Source: Planctomycetales bacterium (lineage in GTDB: Bacteria; Planctomycetota; Planctomycetia; Isosphaerales; Isosphaeraceae). Taken from it: a stretch of DNA of 58,223 bases. The notes under the pieces are model-generated. The model made no database searches. It was given only the letters and a program-made list of their open reading frames with translations, and was not told the origin of the DNA. Location of the stretch: NCBI GenBank assembly GCA_027452145.1, contig DAIDHB010000274.1, forward strand, positions 1 to 58,223, read 5' to 3'. A program made the position numbers and the translations under genes. Of the stretch, positions 19,801-26,360 are shown piece by piece. Position 1 is the stretch's first letter. Every line of letters begins with the position of its first letter.

Positions 19801-22800
19801 TTCCAGGTGATGTTTGTCCTTCAGAATAATCGAGTGCCCGACCTCGGAGGCGCCGGCCTGACCTTCGAGCCGCTGGGCGACGAGGACGGCACCGGCACGG
19901 CGAAGTTCGACCTCTCGCTGACGCTCGAGGAGTCTCCCGAGGGCTTCGCCGGCGGGATCGAATACAATACCGACCTGTTCGACGGAGAGACCGTCGCCCG
20001 GATGGCCGCGCGGTTCCTCGTCCTGCTCCGCGGCCTTGTCGAATCGCCCGACCGACGTGTCTCCCGGCTGCCGCTCCTGTCCGACGACGAGCGGCGCACA
20101 ACCCTGGCGATGGGCGTAGGAGAGCCTGGCGCCGCTGCGGACGAGTTCGTCGCGATCCACCGCCACTTCGAGCTCCAGGCCGATCGGACTCCCGACGCCC
20201 GAGCTGTCGAGTCGGGCGGCGTTTGCCTGACCTACCGGCAGCTCGACGAACGGGCGAACCGGCTGGCACGCGAGCTGAGCGCTCGCGGAATCGGACGGGG
20301 CGATCGCGTGGCGATCGGCATGAACCGCTCGGTGGGGCTGGCGGTCGGCTTGCTGGGTACACTCAAGGCCGGCGCCACGTTTGTCCCGCTCGACCCGGAT
20401 TATCCCGGCGACCGGATCGCGGCGATGCTCGAGGATGCCGGGGCCGGCCTGCTGCTGACCCAGGAGTCCCTGGCCGGCCGCTGGCCCGCGACCCGTGCGG
20501 ATCTTCTCCGGATCGACGCGGACTGGCCGCTCATCGAATCGCAATCCTCCAGCCGGCCGGTCGGCGACACGAACGGCGACGATTCGGCCTATGTCATCTA
20601 CACCTCGGGCACGACCGGCGAGCCGCGCGGCGTGATCGTCTCGCATGGCGGCCTGGTCAACCACGGGCTCGCCGCCGCGTCGCTGTTCGGCCTCTCGCCT
20701 GATGACCGCGTCCTCCAGTTCTCGTCGCTGAGCTTCGACATTGCCATCGAGGAGATGTTTCCCGCCTGGATCAGCGGGGCGGCCGTCGTGTTTCGGGATG
20801 ACTCGGCGCTGCTTGGGCCGTTGGAATTCTCGCAGTGGTCGGCCCGCGAGCGGATCACCGTGCTGGATCTGCCGACGGTCTACTGGCACGCCTGGGTGGA
20901 AGGGCTGGCGCGGCTCGGCGAGCGGTTGCCGGAGCCGCTCCGGCTGGTGATCGTCGGCGGCGAGCGAGTCTCGCCTCGCCGGTTCGCCGAATGGCGCCAG
21001 ATCGGCGGCGATCGGGTGCGCTGGATCAATACCTACGGGCCGACCGAGGGCACCGTCATCGCCTCGGCGTTCGAGCCGACCGATGCCCAGTCGGAGGAGA
21101 GGGCTTTTCCCGAGCTGCCGATCGGTCGGCCGATTCCCGGGGCGCGGATCTACCTGCTCGACGCGAGGATGGAGCCGGTGCCGGCCGGCCTGCCGGGCGA
21201 GCTATACATCGGCGGCGAGGGCGTGGCGCTGGGCTACCTGGGCCGTCCGGGTGCGACGGCGTCGCGGTTCGTCCCGGATCCGTTTGGCGCGGTGCCTGGG
21301 GCGCGGCTATTCCGGACCGGGGACCGGGCGCGGTGGCGTCCGGATGGGCAGCTCGAGTTCGTGGGCCGGGTCGACCACCAGGTCAAGATTCGCGGGTTCC
21401 GGGTCGAGCCTGGCGAGGTCGAGTCCGTGCTGCGACGGCATCCGTCGGTCAGCGACGCGGTGGTCGCGGCCCGCGAGGATGCCGCGGGAAACCGCCGGCT
21501 CGTCGCCCACGTCGTGCCCCGGCCGCCCGCCGCAATCGACCCGGACGACCTGCGACGATGGCTCCAGTCGACGCTCCCCGAGTACATGGTCCCCTCGGCG
21601 TTCGTCGCGCTCGACGCGATGCCGCTGTCGCCCAACGGCAAGCTCGACCGCTCCGCATTGCCCGATCCCGGCCCCGGCTCGGTCGCCCCGGCGTGCGAGT
21701 ACGTCGCGCCCCGGACTCCGCTGGAGGAGGAGCTGGCCCGGATCTGGGCCGAGGTCCTGGGGCACGAGCGCGTCGGCATCCACGACAACTTCTTTGACCT
21801 GGGCGGCCATTCGCTCGAGTCGGTCCAGCTCGTCTCGCGCATGACCGGGGCTCTTGGCCGGCCGGTGACGGTCCGCTCGGTCTTCCAGGCCCCGACGATC
21901 GCCGCGATGGCCGAGCTCCTCGAGCAAATCTCAGCCGATGCCGGTGAGCGGGATGTCCCGTCCGGGGCGGCCGAGATCGCGCGCTGGGTTCTCGACGCCG
22001 CGCCGCCCGACCTTCCCGAGGGCGTGGCGATCGAGTCCCGACCGTTCCTGCCGCTGTTCGCCTCCGGCACCCTGGCGCCGGTCGACGCGGTCGCGCTGGG
22101 GTATTTCCCCTCGGTCCTGCTCCACGAGCTGGGCCTGGACCGCTCGGCCGTGACCCGCGACTGGTGCGGCGGCCGGCCGGTGATCACCGAGGTGCGCCAG
22201 ACCGCCTTCGGCAGGATCGGCGCCGTGCTGATCCCCCGGTTCGAGGATCAGCTCTACGCTGACCGCGACGACCTGCTGGACGATCTGGCCGCCGCGGTCG
22301 AGCTCGCACGCGACATCGGAGCCACGACCGTCTCGCTCACCGGGCTGCTTCCCTCGGCGAGCGACTACGGCCGGCTCCTGATGGACCGCCTCGACGCCCC
22401 CGGCCTGCCGCGGATCACCACCGGCCACGCGACGACGACCTCGGCCGTGGTGCTGGCGATCCGCCGCGCCCTCGACCTGGCGGGGCGCGAACCGGCCGGC
22501 GAGCACGTCGGGTTCCTGGGACTCGGCTCGGTCGGCGCCGCCACGCTTCGCCTCCTGCTCTCGTGCCTGCCGCATCCCGAGTGCCTGACACTCTGCGACG
22601 TCTATGCGAAGCAGGACACGCTCGAGGCCCTGCATCGCGAGCTCGTCGACGAACTCGGCTATCGCGGCGAGGTCCGCACGCTCGCGTCGGGTCGCGAGGT
22701 GCCCGACGCACTCTACGACGCCAGCCTGATCGTCGGCGCCACCAATGTCGCCGACATCCTCGACGTCGACCGCCTGAGGCCGGGGACGATCGTCGTGGAC

Positions 22801-23229
22801 GACTCGGCGCCGCACGCGTTCCGGTCGGATCACGCTCTCCGACGGCTCGACGACCGGGCCGACGTCCTGTTCAACGAGGGGGGCATGCTCCTGGCCCCCG
22901 AGCCGTTCCCGATCACCGCCTATGTCCCAGACGACATCGAGCCCTGGCTGCGGGCCGGCCTGACCCAGCTCGTGGCCGGATACAACCCCAGGATCATCAC
23001 CGGGTGCGTCCTCTCGGGCCTGCTCTCGGCCCGCTTCCCCCACCTGACGCCGACCGTCGGCCTGGTCGACCGTCAGTCAACGCTCGACCACTACCGCGTG
23101 CTCGAGGAACTGGGGTTCCGCTCGCCGGATTTGGAGCTCGACGGGGCGCTGATCGACCCGACGGCGATCGCCGCCTTCCGCTCGCGCCACGGCGGCGGGG
23201 GCGGAGCCCGCACGCGAGGCCATAAGTGA
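16837..23229 (+). CDS. NRPS: A(Asn-like)-PCP-C-A-PCP with fused acyl-ACP-reductase-like release domain
   Basis: The protein has 2130 residues. A1 (about 35-540) has signature D-L-T-K-I-G-E-V-G, nearly the classic asparagine code. Then come PCP1 (Ser585), a C domain (about 640-1085, HHIVGDG 777-783), and A2 (about 1100-1615) with signature D-I-E-D-I-G-T-V-I that I cannot assign. PCP2 follows (Ser1659). Residues about 1700-2110 are neither TE nor an SDR-type reductase. They resemble cyanobacterial acyl-ACP reductase: a GRIGAVLIPRF start, RITTGHATTTSA, Rossmann motif GLGSVG (1895-1900), NEGGML, and Cys2057 in TGCVLSGLL where AAR carries its acyl-enzyme Cys. I infer NAD(P)H-dependent release of the peptide from PCP2 as an aldehyde. 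The stop overlaps the exporter start (TGATG). Confidence 0.93.
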   Translation: MSRTTRPGLGRLAPEVPPWRPQETTHRAPARLRCVHRWIEAQAKRAPESIAVAVAVAGGGEALTYSRLNARANRLARRLRAMGVGPEILVGLYASRSADMLAALLAVLKAGGAYVPLDPAYPEERIAYMLGDAGVAVLMTEDRLRDRVSGFDGPILSLDGDRESYRSLPSTDLTGGPVLDNLAYVIYTSGSTGRPKGAMIPHRGLANYLAWCTRAYAVHQGEGAPVHSSISFDLTVTSLLAPLVAGRRVDLLDEDLGIEQLTAALRSRRNYSLVKITPAHLRSLGDQLGADDLAGRTRAFIIGGEPLTAEHVAAWRRHAPGTELVNEYGPTETVVGCCVYRVPPEGSIAGSLPIGRPIAGLRLYVLDRRLQPVPVGVAGELHIGGAGVGRGYLKRPGLTADRFLPDPFGREPGARMYRTGDLARWRPDGNLEYLGRVDRQVKIRGHRVEPDEVEDALVRHPSVREAAVEPREYGPDDRRLFAYVTPTPDGPRPEPAELRRFLKGTLPEPMIPSAFVVLDALPLTPNGKVDRAALPAPAHDQRSFETVFVAPRGPFEELVAEVWSAVLGVKRVGALDNFFDLGGHSLLATQVMSRIRDTFGFDVPLRELFANPTVAALSTQIAERTRTGGGRDVTPPRPPGHDGPIPASHAQQSLWFLEQLAPGEPTFHITLSSRVRGPLDLEILERAFAEILRRHEVLRTTFRTDDGRPVQVIAEAMDVPLTTVDLRDLAPGAREAEARRLARGQALRPFDLERGPLARVLVLILGDDDHGIVLTMHHIVGDGWSLDVAARELVALYDAFGRGGSSPLEPLPIQYADYAVWQRTRLAGDDAAPLRDYWTRQLAGVAPLELPTDRPRPPIRTSRGTFHPLAIPAGLAGSIHALGRRAGATPFMVLLAAWQALLHRYSGQHDIVVGSPIANRNRSELEGLIGYFVNMLALRADFSDDPSGLELVGRVRDVALAAYEHQDLPLELVIDAINPPRDPSRTPLFQVMFVLQNNRVPDLGGAGLTFEPLGDEDGTGTAKFDLSLTLEESPEGFAGGIEYNTDLFDGETVARMAARFLVLLRGLVESPDRRVSRLPLLSDDERRTTLAMGVGEPGAAADEFVAIHRHFELQADRTPDARAVESGGVCLTYRQLDERANRLARELSARGIGRGDRVAIGMNRSVGLAVGLLGTLKAGATFVPLDPDYPGDRIAAMLEDAGAGLLLTQESLAGRWPATRADLLRIDADWPLIESQSSSRPVGDTNGDDSAYVIYTSGTTGEPRGVIVSHGGLVNHGLAAASLFGLSPDDRVLQFSSLSFDIAIEEMFPAWISGAAVVFRDDSALLGPLEFSQWSARERITVLDLPTVYWHAWVEGLARLGERLPEPLRLVIVGGERVSPRRFAEWRQIGGDRVRWINTYGPTEGTVIASAFEPTDAQSEERAFPELPIGRPIPGARIYLLDARMEPVPAGLPGELYIGGEGVALGYLGRPGATASRFVPDPFGAVPGARLFRTGDRARWRPDGQLEFVGRVDHQVKIRGFRVEPGEVESVLRRHPSVSDAVVAAREDAAGNRRLVAHVVPRPPAAIDPDDLRRWLQSTLPEYMVPSAFVALDAMPLSPNGKLDRSALPDPGPGSVAPACEYVAPRTPLEEELARIWAEVLGHERVGIHDNFFDLGGHSLESVQLVSRMTGALGRPVTVRSVFQAPTIAAMAELLEQISADAGERDVPSGAAEIARWVLDAAPPDLPEGVAIESRPFLPLFASGTLAPVDAVALGYFPSVLLHELGLDRSAVTRDWCGGRPVITEVRQTAFGRIGAVLIPRFEDQLYADRDDLLDDLAAAVELARDIGATTVSLTGLLPSASDYGRLLMDRLDAPGLPRITTGHATTTSAVVLAIRRALDLAGREPAGEHVGFLGLGSVGAATLRLLLSCLPHPECLTLCDVYAKQDTLEALHRELVDELGYRGEVRTLASGREVPDALYDASLIVGATNVADILDVDRLRPGTIVVDDSAPHAFRSDHALRRLDDRADVLFNEGGMLLAPEPFPITAYVPDDIEPWLRAGLTQLVAGYNPRIITGCVLSGLLSARFPHLTPTVGLVDRQSTLDHYRVLEELGFRSPDLELDGALIDPTAIAAFRSRHGGGGGARTRGHK

Positions 23230-24884
23230 TGGGACTGATCGCCTTCCTGCTCCGCGCCTCTCGTGGCATGGTGATCCTCTCGGTCATCGCGGGCCTGTCG
23301 GCCGGCGTCGCCGGGGTGGCCCTGATCGCCGTCATCCAGCGCGAGATGGCGGTCGAGCCCGCGGGTACGCCCGCGACGGCCTTGGCCTTCGCGGGCCTTT
23401 GCCTGGCCGCGGCAGCCACGCGGGCCGCGGCGCAGGTGGCCATGATCCGGCTGGGACAGGGGGCCGTCGCCGAGCTGGCCGTGCACCTCGTCCGCCGCAC
23501 GCTGGCAATGCCCCTGCGCGCCTTCGAGCGGCTCGACAGCTCGGCGCTGCTGGCAGTGCTAACCGAGGACATCGTGCTCGTCGGCGGCGCGCTGGTCGGC
23601 GTGCCGCACCTGTGTATCAACTTGCCGATCGTCGTGGCATGCCTCGGCTACATCGGCTGGCTCTCGCCGACAATCCTGGCCTTCGGGGTGATCTTCGGCG
23701 TCGCTGCGATGGCGGCGCACTTCGCCCTCGCCGGGCGCGGCGTACAGGCACTGACGCGGGCGAGAGCCCGGCACGACCGGGTCGTCGATCATTTCCGCAC
23801 CTCGATCGGCGGCTTCCGCGAGCTGAAGCTCCACGACGGCCGCCGCGCCGCCTTCCTGGCCGAGGCACTCGAGAGCGACGTCGCCGTGGCCCGGCGCGAG
23901 ACCGTCCGGGGGCTGGCCCATTTCGCGGCGGCCGAGGGATGGGGCCAGCTCGTCTACTTCGGGCTGATCGGCTTCCTGCTGTTCGCCGTGCCCCGGTTCG
24001 CGGCGGTCGACCGTCCCACGCTGGTGTCGGGCGTCCTGATCGTGCTGTACCTCATGACGCCGATCGACACCATCATCAACTGGGTCCCGACCCTGGCCCG
24101 AGCCCGGGCCTCGCTGCTGAAGATCCGGGCTCTGCTGCCGGAGATCGAGCGCCAGGCCGAGCTGGATGGCGAGGCGCCCGTCCCGACGCCGCCCCGCCCC
24201 GCCCCGGACGTCGAATCGGTCGCGCTCGACGGCGCAGTCTTCACCTACCACGACGCGCGCGAGGACCGCGGCTTCACGCTGGGTCCGCTCGACCTGACCC
24301 TCCGCCGCGGCGAGATCGTCGTCCTGGCCGGCGGCAACGGCAGCGGCAAGACGACCCTGGTGAAGCTGCTCGCGGGGCTCTATCGCCCCGAGTGCGGCGT
24401 CGTCCGCCTCGACGGCCGGCCGGTCGTCGACGCCGAGATCGCGGCGCACCGCCGACTCTTCTCGGTGGTCTTCGCCGACGGCCATCTGTTCCGCGACGTA
24501 CGCGGCCTGCGGGATGGCCCGATCGACGAGACGGCCCGGCGCGGGCTCGAGGAGCTGGGGCTCGCGTCAATCGTATCCGTCGACGACGCCCGACTCTCGA
24601 CGCTCGACCTGTCGCAGGGTCAACGGCGGCGGCTGGCGCTCCTCTCGGCCTGGCTGGAAGACCGCCCGTTCTGCGTCCTCGACGAATGGGCGGCCAACCA
24701 GGACCCTAGCTTCAAGCAGTTGTTCTACGGCAAGTGGCTCCCCGAGATGCGGGCGAGCGGCAAGGGCCTGCTTGTGATCAGCCACGACGAGGACTATTTC
24801 GACGTTGCCGACCGCGTCATCCGGCTGCACGAGGGCCGGGTACTCGAGGGGTCGCCGCTGGGCATCGACGAGGTCTGGGCCTGA
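23229..24884 (+). CDS. Peptide-exporting ABC transporter, SyrD/PvdE-like (TMD-NBD fusion)
   Basis: The protein has 551 residues from the ATG that overlaps the NRPS stop; a GTG one codon earlier is possible but less likely. The N-terminal ~330 residues contain about six membrane segments, for example MVILSVIAGLSAGVAGVALIAV near residue 12 and IVVACLGYIGWLSPTILAFGVIF. The nucleotide-binding domain follows, with Walker A GGNGSGKTT near 367, signature LSQGQ near 460 and Walker B CVLDEW near 482. The short arrangement and relaxed signature match the cyclic-peptide exporter family of siderophore and lipopeptide loci. It probably moves the acylated peptide or its aldehyde across the inner membrane. 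Translational coupling with the last synthetase supports this. Confidence 0.9.
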   Translation: MGLIAFLLRASRGMVILSVIAGLSAGVAGVALIAVIQREMAVEPAGTPATALAFAGLCLAAAATRAAAQVAMIRLGQGAVAELAVHLVRRTLAMPLRAFERLDSSALLAVLTEDIVLVGGALVGVPHLCINLPIVVACLGYIGWLSPTILAFGVIFGVAAMAAHFALAGRGVQALTRARARHDRVVDHFRTSIGGFRELKLHDGRRAAFLAEALESDVAVARRETVRGLAHFAAAEGWGQLVYFGLIGFLLFAVPRFAAVDRPTLVSGVLIVLYLMTPIDTIINWVPTLARARASLLKIRALLPEIERQAELDGEAPVPTPPRPAPDVESVALDGAVFTYHDAREDRGFTLGPLDLTLRRGEIVVLAGGNGSGKTTLVKLLAGLYRPECGVVRLDGRPVVDAEIAAHRRLFSVVFADGHLFRDVRGLRDGPIDETARRGLEELGLASIVSVDDARLSTLDLSQGQRRRLALLSAWLEDRPFCVLDEWAANQDPSFKQLFYGKWLPEMRASGKGLLVISHDEDYFDVADRVIRLHEGRVLEGSPLGIDEVWA

Positions 24885-24920
24885 CGGAATCCGGATTGAG
24901 ACCGGCGGGGGAGCCGTGCC

Positions 24921-26225
24921 ATGAAGAAGCTGCTGGGGATCATCGCCGTCATCTGGGGCGCGGGGGCGCTGGGTGTCTGGTACTACAACGACGCTAGCAC
25001 CCAGAAGGTCACCTACCGCACGATCGCCGTCCGTCGAGGCGACCTGCGCTCGACGATCAACGCCACGGGCACGCTGGAGCCCGAGGAGGTGGTGGAGGTC
25101 GGCTCGCAGGTCTCCGGCCAGATCCAGAGCTTCGGCGCCGATCCGCGCGACCCGAAGAAGCACGTGACGTACGGGACACCCGTCGAGCCCGGCACCGTCC
25201 TCGCCCGGCTAGACGACGCCCTGTTCCGCGCGCGCGTCGACCAGGCTCGCGGCCACGTCGCGCGCTCCGAGGCCGACGTCGAGCAGGCGACGACGAAGCT
25301 CGGCCACGCCGAGCGCGAGCGCACGCGCTCGGAGAAGCTCCGCGCGCGCAACGCCGCAATGCTCGCCATCCAGGAGTACGACGCGGCCGTCACCGGGTAT
25401 GAGACCGCGAGGGCGGCGCTGTCGGTCAGCCGGGGCGACCTCGCCGTCGCCCGGGCCGACCTCGCTGAGGCCGAGCTGAACCTGGGCTACACCACGATCC
25501 GCTCGCCCGTGAAGGGCGTCGTCCTCGACCGTCGCGTCAACCTGGGCCAAACCGTCGCGGGCGGCTCGGGCGCACCCAGCCTGTTCCTGATCGCGCGCGA
25601 CCTGGGCCGGCTCGAGATCTGGTCGTCGGTCAACGAGGCCGACATCGGCTCGATCCACGAGGGGCAGACTGTCCGGTTCACCGTCAGCTCGCTCCCTGGC
25701 GAGACCTTCGAGGGAAAGGTCGCGCAGATCCGCCTGAACGCCAGCATGTCGCAGAGTGTCGTCACTTATACGGTGGTCGTCTCGGTCGACAATTCGAAGC
25801 GCCGGCTCTTGCCGTACCTGACCGCCCGGATCACCTTCGAGGTCGAGGTGCGCCGCGGCGTCCTGCTCGTACCCAACGCCGCCCTGCGCTGGCAGCCGCG
25901 GGTCCAGAACGTCATCCCCGAGGGCCGCGAGGCCTATGCCATGCGGCTCAGGCGACGCGATCCCGAGCCCGACCGCGGAGCGGGCTCGCACCCGGACGGC
26001 AGCGCCGACGACGAGCGCAGCGGCGTGATCTGGCTGCCGCAGGGCGACCTGGTCCGGCCCGTCGAGGTGAAGGTGGGCCTCTCCGATGGCGTGCTCACCG
26101 AGGTCCGCGCCGATGGCCTGAACGAGGGGACGCCCGTCGTGATCGGCGCCACCCGCGCCGAATCCGACGCCGACGCCACCTCGATCCTCCCACATACCTG
26201 GAGCGAGCCGGAGAAGAAGAAGTGA
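24921..26225 (+). CDS. Periplasmic adaptor protein, MacA/PvdR-like
   Basis: The protein has 434 residues. One N-terminal membrane anchor (LLGIIAVIWGAGALGVWYY, 4-22) precedes a biotinyl-lipoyl-like half (GTLEPEEVVEVGSQVSGQI) and a coiled-coil hairpin (about 95-170, rich in Ala/Glu/Arg heptads). The second lipoyl half is LNLGYTTIRSPVKGVV, and beta-barrel and membrane-proximal domains complete the HlyD/MacA order. A GGGGGAG site precedes the ATG. In MacAB/PvdRT systems this protein links the inner-membrane permease to an outer-membrane channel. No TolC-like gene is in the window. It lies 36 bp after the SyrD-like exporter and just before the MacB-like gene, so the three likely act in one export route. 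Confidence 0.9.
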   Translation: MKKLLGIIAVIWGAGALGVWYYNDASTQKVTYRTIAVRRGDLRSTINATGTLEPEEVVEVGSQVSGQIQSFGADPRDPKKHVTYGTPVEPGTVLARLDDALFRARVDQARGHVARSEADVEQATTKLGHAERERTRSEKLRARNAAMLAIQEYDAAVTGYETARAALSVSRGDLAVARADLAEAELNLGYTTIRSPVKGVVLDRRVNLGQTVAGGSGAPSLFLIARDLGRLEIWSSVNEADIGSIHEGQTVRFTVSSLPGETFEGKVAQIRLNASMSQSVVTYTVVVSVDNSKRRLLPYLTARITFEVEVRRGVLLVPNAALRWQPRVQNVIPEGREAYAMRLRRRDPEPDRGAGSHPDGSADDERSGVIWLPQGDLVRPVEVKVGLSDGVLTEVRADGLNEGTPVVIGATRAESDADATSILPHTWSEPEKKK

Positions 26226-26254
26226 AGGAGGCCGCAGCTTTACGCCGGCATGAA

Positions 26255-26314
26255 AGTAGGTCGGGCAGTCTTGCCCGACGCTCGGCCCAGTCGGGCAAGA
26301 CTGCCCGACTTACT
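26255..26314. repeat. 60-nt near-perfect hairpin between the macA-like and macB-like genes
   Basis: GTCGGGCAGTCTTGCCCGAC (26260-26279) and its exact reverse complement (26290-26309) flank a 10-base loop. Pairing continues outward for five more pairs, one of them G-U, giving a 25-bp stem. Each arm is itself a palindrome (GTCGGGCA-N4-TGCCCGAC), a REP-like design. It has no T tract, so it is not a standard terminator. It may stabilise the upstream mRNA or separate expression of the two genes. Confidence 0.85.
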
Positions 26315-26360
26315 GAACGCGGCGGAGCCTACCACCAGCTCGAATTCCGGAGACCCGATC

